Source: Candidatus Melainabacteria bacterium
GTDB taxonomy: Bacteria; Cyanobacteriota; Vampirovibrionia; Obscuribacterales; Obscuribacteraceae
Assembly: GCA_016212515.1 (NCBI GenBank)
Contig: JACRFZ010000049.1
Location: forward strand, 1 to 38,723
Length of the DNA stretch: 38,723 bases
Direction: 5' to 3'
Numbering within the stretch: the first letter of the stretch is position 1; the number at the start of each line of letters is the position of its first letter. The position numbers and the translations under genes were made by a program. The notes beneath the pieces were generated by a model. That model searched no databases. It was not told the DNA's origin and saw only the letters and a program-made list of their open reading frames with translations. Positions 1 to 7,185 of this stretch are shown one piece after another.

Positions 1-1
1 C

Positions 2-565
2 AGTACCACTTCAGAAGTCGCTCGTTTGGCTATGCTCGCAGCGTTTACCGAGATTTGTAGTCCGTTTTATAGCTACAGTATGTATTGCTGTGGCTTTCCG
101 GCTGTGAAGTTGCTCGGTACCAAGTATGACTGGGATAGTGTCATCGATCATTTGGCTCGACTGGCAGTTGTTTTCGGAGGTGTAGGCTCTTCATTGCAGG
201 AGCATCTCAGTAAGGTCGTATTGCCGGTTGCTGAGCGGATTCGTATCGCTTTTGATGGAGGAGGCGATCCTGATTGGTTCAAAGCTATCTTTACCGAGGA
301 AACTTGCGGCTCCGGTAGCCAGGTAGATATTGACGGTTGGTTTTGCCGACTGTTTATGGTGCAGCCCGAGTGTTCTCCCCGCCAGCTTTGCAATTTTGCT
401 ACTCACGTAACTCGTGTGCCATACACGACCTTTCCGAGTCAGACTCGCTGGACGGTTTGTTTTGGGCTTTTCTATTCCAGCCTTGATGAGGATGGATTTG
501 CTGTGCCGGAGTTCTCATGGGTGCAGAATGTTAAGTTGGAACAACCGAAGATCATAGTGGATTAG
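2..565 (+). CDS. DUF4419-like protein, 5'-truncated by window edge
   Basis: The reading frame is open from the first bases of the window, so the N-terminus lies upstream; the in-frame TTG at 26 and ATG at 32 are probably internal. The visible ~188 residues contain an Asp-Trp-Phe segment, then a Gly-Ser-Gly run, then Ile-Asp-Gly-Trp-Phe. This spacing resembles the conserved core of DUF4419 proteins (a WS/DWF..GSG..I-x-GWI pattern). The function of that family is unknown to me. A rho-independent terminator follows 20 bases after the stop, so this is the last gene of its transcript. The family call is by eye and moderate. Confidence 0.6.
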   Translation, partial: STTSEVARLAMLAAFTEICSPFYSYSMYCCGFPAVKLLGTKYDWDSVIDHLARLAVVFGGVGSSLQEHLSKVVLPVAERIRIAFDGGGDPDWFKAIFTEETCGSGSQVDIDGWFCRLFMVQPECSPRQLCNFATHVTRVPYTTFPSQTRWTVCFGLFYSSLDEDGFAVPEFSWVQNVKLEQPKIIVD

Positions 566-585
566 ATTTGCGCTCCAATTTCCGT

Positions 586-607
586 GGCACCTTTTGGTGC
601 CTTTCTT
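586..607 (+). terminator. Rho-independent terminator
   Basis: GGCACC pairs with GGTGCC across a TTTT loop and is followed by TTTCTT. It ends the DUF4419-like gene and directly abuts the tRNA-like gene that starts at 608. Confidence 0.75.
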
Positions 608-677
608 AGAACTGTAGCTCAATGGTGGAGCGCTTCCCAAAAGGGAGTGGTTGCAGGTTCGAGTCCTGTCAGTTCTA
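608..677 (+). tRNA. tRNA-like gene 1, five-base anticodon loop
   Basis: A perfect 7-bp acceptor stem (AGAACTG with CAGTTCT), TA linker, 4-bp D stem (GCTC/GAGC) with a GG in the D loop, and a 5-bp T stem (GCAGG/CCTGT) with a TTCGAGT loop are all present, and the discriminator base is A. CCA is not encoded. The anticodon arm at 633-647 is only 15 bases: a 5-bp stem closing a CAAAA loop. A normal arm is 17 bases with U33 and a seven-base loop, so no anticodon can be assigned. Two relatives lie at 2132-2204 and 3194-3265 on the other strand. It could be a decayed tRNA or a tRNA-like RNA with a role outside decoding. Confidence 0.7.
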
Positions 678-790
678 TTTGCCGGGCAAGTGCAATCTCC
701 TTGCATTTGTGTTCTAGCTTGCAATAGGCGGCTTCCGGACAAGCATGCGACGCATTCAGCGGCGCAGTTGTATGAAAAGGAGAAATGATG

Positions 791-1414
791 ATGGTTAACG
801 TAAATGAAGTATGCACAAGTCTTCCACTTGATATTCAACGTGGAACTTGGCTTGAGTTGGAGCTTCTCGGTATCAAGCAAAAGAAAGCGCCTGAAAAGGA
901 CTCCGTGTTTGTGGATGTTGTACTTCCTCCTGGCTGGAAGAAAGAAGCTACCGGACATCCATACTGGTCACAACTCATCGATGAGCAAGGGCGGCGACGG
1001 GTTAATATTTTTCACAAGAATGAGCTTTATTGCAATGAAGCCTCTATGTATCTGGTCCCGCGTTTTCGCGAAAATATAGTGTTTCTAGATGACCCGGCTC
1101 AAAGCTACTATTACACCGCAGTTGACGAATTGTCTGGAGTAGTGTTTAGCTCTGAGAGCATTGCCAAACCAGAGAACTGCACTCCTGAAGCCTTCGATCA
1201 GTACGTACGTTTGAGCGACCAGCTTAAGCGATCGGTCACAATGTGGCTTGACGCCAATTACCCCTATTGGAAAAGCCTTCTTGCATATTGGGGCGAATGT
1301 TCTGATCAAGAACTGGCCAGTATTGCCGACTTACCGTTTTCGGATGTCGCCACAGAGGAATCAGTTGATTTCAATATCGAAGATTTCCTTGTTTTTGACG
1401 ATGAAGAAAATTAA
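791..1414 (+). CDS. Hypothetical protein, 207 aa
   Basis: Three ATG codons stand in a row at 785, 788 and 791. The AAGGAG at 777-782 is best spaced (8 bases) from 791. The product is soluble and acidic at the C-terminus, ending in Asp/Glu-rich sequence. It has an aromatic- and basic-rich middle, with a GHPYWSQLID segment followed by GRRRVNIF. I recognise no family or catalytic motif and see no signal peptide or membrane segment. It lies 113 bases downstream of tRNA-like gene 1, on the same strand, after the upstream terminator. Confidence 0.75.
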   Translation: MVNVNEVCTSLPLDIQRGTWLELELLGIKQKKAPEKDSVFVDVVLPPGWKKEATGHPYWSQLIDEQGRRRVNIFHKNELYCNEASMYLVPRFRENIVFLDDPAQSYYYTAVDELSGVVFSSESIAKPENCTPEAFDQYVRLSDQLKRSVTMWLDANYPYWKSLLAYWGECSDQELASIADLPFSDVATEESVDFNIEDFLVFDDEEN

Positions 1415-1567
1415 TCGGTACTTGCTCTGCTCCGTTCTAGATTGTTACTAACACTCAAGTGCGCGCGTCAGCCGATAATTGAAATTTGACAAGGATGCTG
1501 CTTCATCTATAGTTGATGGCAGCATTCTGCTCTCTTTTGCCAGGGCTGTTCCATCCTTTGACGCTTT

Positions 1568-1602
1568 GCATTCTTATGAATGCTCGCTTAATCTTCTTTT
1601 TT
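1568..1602 (+). terminator. Possible weak terminator
   Basis: GCATTC and GAATGC form a 6-bp stem with a TTAT loop. A TTTTTT run follows 13 bases later at 1597-1602, farther than usual. Its main interest is that the palindromic element at 1615 stands 12 bases after this T-run. Confidence 0.35.
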
Positions 1603-1614
1603 AATCCAAGGAAG

Positions 1615-1626
1615 TAGACCGGTCGG
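1615..1626 (+). repeat. TAGACCGGTCGG element, copy 1
   Basis: TAGACCGGTCGG contains the 8-bp palindrome GACCGGTC. It lies between converging genes, 12 bases after a T-run on the plus strand and 15 bases before the A-run of the opposing minus-strand terminator. Sequence to the left (CAAGGAAG) resembles that of the other copies at 10112, 19421 and 35298. Confidence 0.75.
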
Positions 1627-1641
1627 TTTAGTGCATGCAAG

Positions 1642-1662
1642 AAAAAAGGGCTCGGCAGCCCT
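1642..1662 (-). terminator. Rho-independent terminator
   Basis: On the minus strand AGGGCT and AGCCCT pair around a four-base loop and are followed by a six-T run. It would end the minus-strand transcript that includes the small membrane gene at 1811-2011. Confidence 0.7.
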
Positions 1663-1810
1663 CGGTGTCTGTCATGACAATTAATAGCTCTGCTTTCGGC
1701 ATTATGGGTCTTCGTCAATGAACCCAGTATCGTCTTCGTAGATTTCGGTGTCTTACTTTTTGACCCATGCTGCCTAGACCGCCTTATAAATTGCCTTCAA
1801 GCCGCGTTGG

Positions 1811-2011
1811 TTACCAGCCTCTTGTGACTGCCATGATGCTCCACGCGGTCAGAATCACAAAGAACATACCAAGGTAAATTGGTACTGCCATGTAAACACT
1901 GCCTCCGCAAATGGCAACCAAGCCCGTGAACAGCACGCAACCACAGGCTGCCGGTATTGCAAGCCGTTTCAGTGCTTCACCGAAAACTAATGCAAACAAA
2001 CGACCAAACAT
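1811..2011 (-). CDS. Small membrane protein, 66 aa
   Basis: The ATG at 2011 has an AAGGAG about eight bases upstream; longer readings to 2125 have no such site and run into low-complexity basic sequence. The product is very hydrophobic, with two predicted transmembrane segments (about residues 13-33 and 38-58) and a short Thr-Arg-Gly-Trp tail. I recognise no family. It is the last gene of a minus-strand group that also holds tRNA-like gene 2 and the genes at 2216-2551 and 2577-2960. Confidence 0.7.
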   Translation of the reverse strand: MFGRLFALVFGEALKRLAIPAACGCVLFTGLVAICGGSVYMAVPIYLGMFFVILTAWSIMAVTRGW

Positions 2012-2131
2012 AGACTGTCTCCTTCGTTGCCCCCGTTGAACGACAGGTTGGGGACACTTTTGCTTGACCTTATTCAGCTTTCGCTGCCGGTCAGTTCGCT
2101 CTTGCAGGAGATGCATGGCGAACATTCGCTA

Positions 2132-2204
2132 TAGAACCGGCGGGATTCGAACCACGCATATTCCGGTATCTCTACCAGCGCTCGACCTATTGAGCTACGG
2201 TTCT
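2132..2204 (-). tRNA. tRNA-like gene 2, six-base anticodon loop
   Basis: Read on the minus strand, the acceptor stem AGAACCG/CGGTTCT is perfect, the D stem GCTC/GAGC is intact and the discriminator is A. The anticodon arm is 16 bases: CTGGT pairs with ACCGG, leaving a six-base AGAGAT loop with no U33. The T stem pairs only if one T is bulged. It closely resembles tRNA-like gene 3. It starts 11 bases after the stop codon of the gene at 2216-2551, so it is probably co-transcribed with protein genes. Confidence 0.65.
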
Positions 2205-2215
2205 TTTGATGGCAG

Positions 2216-2551
2216 TTAATCTTCAAACAGATCCGGATGCTTTATTTCGTCTCTTCTGTTTATCTCTTTCAGTTTGTCCACCAGCGCTACCCTGGCTTCA
2301 AGCGGTTGCCTTTGACTCCAGACAGTTTTACCTCTCCGGTCATCGAGAGCGTCCTGAAGAAGCACACAGGTAGGCACCAGGGCTGAGGGATTTTTCCTTC
2401 TCTGTGCCTGCACCGCGAAGATTCCTTGCTGAATTCCCGACGGTTTGACATAAACGATGCCGGGATAGGAAGCATAGGAGCATCCGTCTCCTGAGATTCT
2501 TCCGGGCATAACCGGCAGGACTTCAACAATCGTCATTTCAATTCGTTTCAT
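2216..2551 (-). CDS. Hypothetical protein, 111 aa
   Basis: The start at 2551 is supported by an AAGGAG 8-9 bases upstream. The predicted protein is soluble. It has a hydrophobic, Gly/Tyr-rich first half (ending about residue 45) and a charged second half ending in Pro-Asp-Leu-Phe-Glu-Asp. I see no known motif. It lies 25 bases downstream of the membrane protein gene at 2577-2960 and immediately upstream of tRNA-like gene 2, consistent with one transcript. Confidence 0.7.
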   Translation of the reverse strand: MKRIEMTIVEVLPVMPGRISGDGCSYASYPGIVYVKPSGIQQGIFAVQAQRRKNPSALVPTCVLLQDALDDRRGKTVWSQRQPLEARVALVDKLKEINRRDEIKHPDLFED

Positions 2552-2576
2552 GGTTTTCTCCTTCTAGTTGGTCTGG

Positions 2577-2960
2577 TTATCTAAATTCAGCGGCTCTGCG
2601 TAACTTCTCTTCTTCGATGTTCCACTCGTTGGCCATGTCCTGCCTATTTTGTAAGGCACAGAAGGTAACTGTGCCTACGAAGAGCGCACCTGCAGAAAGC
2701 AAACCGAGCAGTTTGAAATGGCTTGGTAGAGGCAGAAATGCAGCAAGCATGGTGTTTAGAAGGTAGAAGAAGACGAGAGCGGCAACCCAGCGTAGATGCT
2801 TCCTGTCGGCGATTGCTAGCCGCTTTGCCGCTAGTCCGCGATTCTCTTGGGCTAGAGCGAATCGAACTACTTCAAGCGAGTAGCGCTTTCTTGCTTTCCA
2901 GTAGTAAAAGCAACTGGCGATGTTGCCCAAGAGTGAGATCAACACAATTGATTCAGGCAT
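2577..2960 (-). CDS. Membrane protein, 127 aa
   Basis: The ATG at 2960 is preceded by GGAGGAAG. Hydrophobic segments at about residues 3-20, 57-76 and 82-103 suggest three transmembrane helices, with a basic stretch (residues 22-55) between the first two and a charged tail rich in Glu and Arg. I recognise no family. It opens a two- or three-gene minus-strand operon with 2216-2551 and the small membrane gene at 1811-2011, interrupted by a tRNA-like gene. Confidence 0.7.
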   Translation of the reverse strand: MPESIVLISLLGNIASCFYYWKARKRYSLEVVRFALAQENRGLAAKRLAIADRKHLRWVAALVFFYLLNTMLAAFLPLPSHFKLLGLLSAGALFVGTVTFCALQNRQDMANEWNIEEEKLRRAAEFR

Positions 2961-3017
2961 GGTCTTCCTCCGAGTTCTTTAGAGGGTAAATAGTTGGGGA
3001 TAGTCATGAAATTGGAG

Positions 3018-3083
3018 TTAGAACACCGCATCGGCGGAGTCCGGAGCGGTAGCAGCGGAGGCTGGATGGATTTCGAGTTTCAA
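3018..3083 (-). CDS. Possible 21-residue peptide
   Basis: A TTG at 3083 follows an AAGGAG with seven-base spacing and opens a 21-codon frame ending in TAA. The peptide is Ala/Pro-rich and not hydrophobic. Only the ribosome binding site supports it. It lies between tRNA-like gene 3 and the membrane protein gene at 2577-2960. Confidence 0.25.
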   Translation of the reverse strand: MKLEIHPASAATAPDSADAVF

Positions 3084-3193
3084 TTTTTCTCCTTCAGCTG
3101 CGCCGCACAATGCTAAGCGCATGATTTGCTCGGAGCCCGGTAGGTGGTGGACTTGCCATCGACGTGCGGGAGCAGCAGGTCGACCGAGACGAA

Positions 3194-3265
3194 TAGAACC
3201 GGCGGGAATCGAACCCGCATTTTCTGGTATCGCTGCCAGCGCTCTTCCATCTGAGCTACAGTTCT
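3194..3265 (-). tRNA. tRNA-like gene 3, distorted anticodon loop
   Basis: On the minus strand the acceptor stem AGAACTG/CGGTTCT pairs with one G-U, the D stem is GCTC/GAGC, the T stem GCGGG/CCCGC is perfect with a TTCGATT loop, and the discriminator is A. The anticodon arm is 16 bases: CTGG pairs with CCAG, leaving eight bases (or six if a C-A mismatch closes the loop). No U33 or anticodon is assignable. It is about 80 percent identical to tRNA-like gene 2 by eye and lies seven bases after a 48-residue coding gene. Confidence 0.7.
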
Positions 3266-3272
3266 TGTTGAC

Positions 3273-3419
3273 TTACGGTATCCAGTCGAACTTTCCTCCA
3301 TTGGCTAACTCCTCAGTTATCCATTCTTGGTCGCCGGAATATCCAGTTGTTTTGGCGGCGTCTTGAGTCAGTTCTACCTGAACATCTTTCTTCTTGTTTC
3401 GTTTGTTCTTGTGAGCCAT
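3273..3419 (-). CDS. Small basic protein, 48 aa
   Basis: An ATG at 3419 with GGAGGAAAGG just upstream opens a 48-codon frame ending in TAA at 3273. The N-terminus is strongly basic (residues 2-11 are mostly His, Lys, Arg and Asn), followed by an acidic and polar C-terminal half with two Trp residues. I recognise no family. The stop lies only seven bases before tRNA-like gene 3, so the two are probably on one transcript. The strong ribosome binding site and biased composition make this more likely real than chance. Confidence 0.6.
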   Translation of the reverse strand: MAHKNKRNKKKDVQVELTQDAAKTTGYSGDQEWITEELANGGKFDWIP

Positions 3420-4066
3420 GATCCTTTCCTCCATTTGGTTGATTAGGTTGACGCGAGGTGCCTCTGTAGGATTTTCTGCGCGTAGTGATAACTCTCCAAC
3501 ACGGTTTGTGCTGTGAAGGGCGCGGTAGTGGAAGATTTGTTCTTGGATGGGGAGGTTTTGTCGCCTTCGAGTGATTGAGCTAAATTAAGATGCCTCTACG
3601 GTGACAGATTTGAGTTTCAGTCTGCAAACACCTTTTGGGGCACCCGGATTTATTGACTTTTCCTGTAGGATGTGTGAAATGCCCTTCAGCCGGTTTTTTT
3701 GGCTAGCCAATAAGCAAGTTAGTGGAGTAAGGCTCAAGGCTAGCGCTAGTCATAGAATCGTAATTCACGCAGGGCAAGAAACGGTGCGGTTAGCGCTAGC
3801 CGCTATACCGCTATCGCAGTTTGTGCATTCAAATAGGCACCTAGTTGTGTCGCTTGCACCGGCTGGACTTTGCGATTAACAGAGCTTGGGTTTGCGGTTT
3901 TGGGTCCGGGATTTGGATGGATGCAGAAGATATTGCCGGTCGAGCATCGCATCAGAAAATAGACGAGTGCCTGTCAAGGATAAACGGGCGTCAGCCTTTT
4001 CTGTCTAGGGTAGTGCAGCAGGACTGCCCGCGCTAACCTGCATCAGCTCAAAGACTTTGGCTCCGG
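3420..4066. other. Gene-poor stretch with paired palindromes
   Basis: No open frame here has both a good ribosome binding site and protein-like composition. The notable content is two copies of TAGCGCTAG, at about 3741-3749 and 3791-3799. Extended by flanking bases they form an 11-base inverted pair (GGCTAGCGCTA and its complement). They could be an operator or protein-binding site, but no adjacent gene start makes the target obvious. Confidence 0.4.
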
Positions 4067-5044
4067 CTATTTCTCCAGGAAACCCTGGCGCCAGACTTCT
4101 GCGTAGCCGGCAAAGCCATGCTCTTTGTAAGCTCTCAGGGCGGCCACCTGGACCTCGCTGGCGGCGATGTCACCGGTGTTTAGTTTGACGCCGCGTATCT
4201 GACTAACAACGTGATGTCCAAACTCATTAATGAAACCTTTGCCGGTACCCTCATTCAGCTCGTGTATGTATATCTCTCTCGATGCCGCCTCCTGAGACAG
4301 GTTAGCTAGGGGCACATGGTAGCGGTCCTTAAAGCCCCCTTGCAGGAGTGCGTGCCCGACATCCCAGGGCATCAGGCTGTCTCTTACTACCTCTCTTGAG
4401 CCATGATTGGAGGCATTGTAGTCTTTGCCCCGGCGGCCCATAATGTTGTCCCACAGATAGGCTTTCTCTTGTTCAGTCAGGTCGGTCATCTTGGAGATTC
4501 GCGTGAGGGTATCGCCAAACTCTTTGAAATCGTAGGTGCCTTTGCTATTGAATGCTCCTCTGGGGGCGTATTCTTCTATTATTTTGTCGCTTCTCTGTTC
4601 AATCTGTTTCTTTCGCCAGCTTTCAAGCCCCGCCCCTGAGTCAAAAGGAATGGTCGTAATCGGTTTATCCTCAAACCGATATTCCTGTCCCTGATGTCTT
4701 GCTACTACAAAATCGCGCGTTTGTCCGCTGCTGGCATCATGGTAACGCTCCCTCACCACCTGTCCGCCTGTTTTCAGCTCACCGATGAGGTTCAGTGATT
4801 GATCAACCGGCCTGCCCGCCAGAAGTTGCTCGTTGGCATGTGGAGTTTCTACTATTTGAAGTTCAGGCAATCCGAGGTGTCTGTCATTGTTTGACAGAGT
4901 GTTCTTGAAGGCCAATTTTGAGAGTTCTTTGCTTTCCTGATCTAGATTGGAGAAACTGAGGGAACTCTCCTGGCTGTCCTGACTGACCGTCTTTTCAGGC
5001 ACATTGAGCAAAGAGCTCTCCGTGCTTCTCCCTGATTTGCTCAT
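4067..5044 (-). CDS. Hypothetical protein, 325 aa
   Basis: This is a soluble, polar protein. The N-terminal ~60 residues are Ser/Gln/Glu-rich and probably disordered. The middle is charged, and residues 150-325 look folded, with a Gly/His-rich segment (HELNEGTGKGF, around 265) and a conserved-looking Gly-Phe-Ala-Gly-Tyr-Ala-Glu-Val-Trp end. I cannot name a family and see no transmembrane segment or signal peptide. The start at 5044 has only a weak upstream GGCAGG. It lies downstream of the histidine kinase gene on the same strand, separated by a 10-bp hairpin. Confidence 0.65.
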   Translation of the reverse strand: MSKSGRSTESSLLNVPEKTVSQDSQESSLSFSNLDQESKELSKLAFKNTLSNNDRHLGLPELQIVETPHANEQLLAGRPVDQSLNLIGELKTGGQVVRERYHDASSGQTRDFVVARHQGQEYRFEDKPITTIPFDSGAGLESWRKKQIEQRSDKIIEEYAPRGAFNSKGTYDFKEFGDTLTRISKMTDLTEQEKAYLWDNIMGRRGKDYNASNHGSREVVRDSLMPWDVGHALLQGGFKDRYHVPLANLSQEAASREIYIHELNEGTGKGFINEFGHHVVSQIRGVKLNTGDIAASEVQVAALRAYKEHGFAGYAEVWRQGFLEK

Positions 5045-5083
5045 GGAAGACCTGCCTTGATAGAAAATGGATGGTAAGGTTTA

Positions 5084-5117
5084 CTGCTCCGGCGCCGTAT
5101 GCGGAAAGCCGGAGCAG
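5084..5117. other. 10-bp inverted repeat between two minus-strand genes
   Basis: CTGCTCCGGC and GCCGGAGCAG pair perfectly around a 14-base loop. On the minus strand the sequence after the stem is TAAACC, so a classic terminator T-run is missing. It may be an attenuator or stabilising hairpin between the kinase gene and the gene at 4067-5044. Confidence 0.45.
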
Positions 5118-5195
5118 GGAAGTAGTGACTGTTTAAGTTCGGAAGTTATCCGCAGGATAGTCGTCTCACTGTGACATCTCCATACCGACCCGTAT

Positions 5196-7004
5196 TCATT
5201 CCGGGGTTGTCCGAGAGCCGGCTTTCGGCAGAGAAAACCATATTGTCAGACCGGGTTCAGCGTTGTTGGATGCACCAATGTTTCCCTGGTGCGCTTCTAC
5301 CAGGGCTTTGCAGATAGCTAGTCCTAATCCGAAGCCGGCTGCTTCATCAGTGGGCTTGGCTTGATGGAATTGCAAGAATACATCGGCGAGAAGGTCTTGT
5401 GGTATGCCTCTTCCCTGGTCCTTTACGCTAAAGATTACTGAGTCTTCGCTTTCTTCTGCGTACACATCAATAGAATGACCCTTTTCAGTAAACTTGATAG
5501 CATTGGTGAGCAGATTGACGAGCACCTGGACAATGCGCTCTATGTCGCAGCGAAGCACTAGGGAAGGGCATTCGGCATTGATTCTTAGCTGCTTCTGTGA
5601 TGCCAGCTCATCAACCATGTCTACGGCTTTGAAAATGAGTGATCTTGCCTCTACCGTCGATAGCTTCAGCTTGAAGCCGGTGGATTGAATCTTTTCCAGA
5701 TCAAGAAAATCTGTAATCAGGCTGAGGGCGTGGTTGAGGTTTCGCGAGGCTCTCTTGACCAGGGAAATTCCTGCATCGCTCAGGGGACCGCAGGCACCCA
5801 TTCTCAACTGTTCAAGGGAGATTTGAAGCGATGTCAAAGGACTGCGCACATCGTGACTGATCATATTGTAAAAGTCGCGTTTCATGGTCTCGAGTTTGAA
5901 TCTCGACGATATGTCAGTCAGGGTGACCAGTAGTTCTGTTTGTTGATGCAGGGTGAATTTATCTCGTTCTACCTCCACCGGAATCGTCGAACCGTCTTTT
6001 CTTCGCAGAAGCGATTGAAACACCAGCGGCTTCTGGGTCTGTAGAAATTGCTCTTGCCATTCCGGTTGTATCTTATCTAGTGAATTGAGAAAGCTCTTTG
6101 CCTTTATGTCATCTTCCGATTCTCCGGTCATTTCCAAGAAAGCCCTGTTGCTGCCGGTAATACGCAAAGTCGTGTCGAGCGTCACAAGACCTATTGGAAT
6201 TGTATTGACCACCGTAAGGTAGCGACTTTCGCTCTCTTTGATTTGGGCTTCCATTGAGCTTCTAATTTCGATCATCTCTTCGAAAGCGCGGTCCAGTTGT
6301 ACGAGTTCATCATTGCCGGTCAGTCTTTCCTCTACAGGCTCGTTTCGCGCCCAGCCAATCAGCTTGCGCATCAGAAGTTTAAGTCGGCTTACTGTCGAGC
6401 GATAAAAATAGAAACTGAGGGCTAAAGTCAGTGCAATATTCAGACAACAACCGGCTAGACCCAGGGAGCGAATCGAGTTTCTAAGGCTTGCTTCTCGTTT
6501 ACTGAGAGTCTCGATTCGCTCTTTCTCTTGCCGATTGGCTTTGTCAAGCTTGGTGGTCAGTTCGCTTATCTGAGAGTTGAAGTTGCGAATCAAGCTGACT
6601 GCCCCTGTAATGCTTGACTCTGCCGCGTTGGACTCGACTCTGTCTGTGATTTTATGAATAGTCGCTATGCAATCAAGGTAGTCGGTTTTCAGTGGCGAGT
6701 CCGATACCAGCGTGGAGAGTTTAGCCAATTCTGTTCTTACTAGAGTCGATTTTTCGTGGTAGCGTTTAATCTGCCAGCCTTTTGAAATTGGCTCTGTTTG
6801 CACGACGGCATTGGTGTAAAGCCCCAGTTGTTCAAAGATGAGTCTTGTCAGAAGGGCGCTCTGGGCGGTAACTTCCCTGGAGCGGGCCAGGTCGCGAGCT
6901 TGAGCATCAGCTCTTTCTGTCAGCCATGTGAGCGTGCAAATCAGGGATAGATCAAAGAGCAGCGGCACGATTAGCAAAATTAGTGCCTTTTGCGCCAGGG
7001 TCAT
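5196..7004 (-). CDS. Sensor histidine kinase, PAS-containing, membrane-bound
   Basis: This is a complete 602-residue two-component sensor. A transmembrane helix at residues 7-28 and a second at about 181-203 bracket a ~150-residue extracytoplasmic helical sensor region. A HAMP-like linker (about 202-252) and a PAS domain (about 260-370) follow. The HisKA phosphoacceptor is His384 in ISHDVRSP. The ATPase domain has the N box with Asn497 and Asn501, G1 as DQGRGIP (529-535) and G2 as GFGLGLA (557-563). All catalytic motifs are intact. The partner is almost certainly the divergently transcribed OmpR-type regulator at 7186. The sensed signal cannot be read from the sequence. Confidence 0.93.
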   Translation of the reverse strand: MTLAQKALILLIVPLLFDLSLICTLTWLTERADAQARDLARSREVTAQSALLTRLIFEQLGLYTNAVVQTEPISKGWQIKRYHEKSTLVRTELAKLSTLVSDSPLKTDYLDCIATIHKITDRVESNAAESSITGAVSLIRNFNSQISELTTKLDKANRQEKERIETLSKREASLRNSIRSLGLAGCCLNIALTLALSFYFYRSTVSRLKLLMRKLIGWARNEPVEERLTGNDELVQLDRAFEEMIEIRSSMEAQIKESESRYLTVVNTIPIGLVTLDTTLRITGSNRAFLEMTGESEDDIKAKSFLNSLDKIQPEWQEQFLQTQKPLVFQSLLRRKDGSTIPVEVERDKFTLHQQTELLVTLTDISSRFKLETMKRDFYNMISHDVRSPLTSLQISLEQLRMGACGPLSDAGISLVKRASRNLNHALSLITDFLDLEKIQSTGFKLKLSTVEARSLIFKAVDMVDELASQKQLRINAECPSLVLRCDIERIVQVLVNLLTNAIKFTEKGHSIDVYAEESEDSVIFSVKDQGRGIPQDLLADVFLQFHQAKPTDEAAGFGLGLAICKALVEAHQGNIGASNNAEPGLTIWFSLPKAGSRTTPE

Positions 7005-7185
7005 TTAGTCAATTTCCTATGGGGGATAATATTCTGACGTTGCCGGCATTCCGGTTTTTAGAAGGAGCTGCTATGCTACAGTTCCAGATGTTCAGGGCTT
7101 ATTCTATACCAAAACTGAACGCTGCCACTGACATCAACACGGGTTCAGAGTTTGATATTTTCAAGGCTGTCTGCAGAAGGACTGA

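Noticed and set aside
608..3265. Standard tRNA identity for the three tRNA-like genes
   Set aside because: The loops do not contain a U33 with a seven-base loop, so assigning Phe (AAA), Ser or Ile from the loop sequence would be guesswork.
3601..4036. Two plus-strand frames with GTG or TTG starts in the gap before 4067
   Set aside because: No ribosome binding site, overlapping each other, poor composition and no recognisable motif. I treat the stretch as non-coding.
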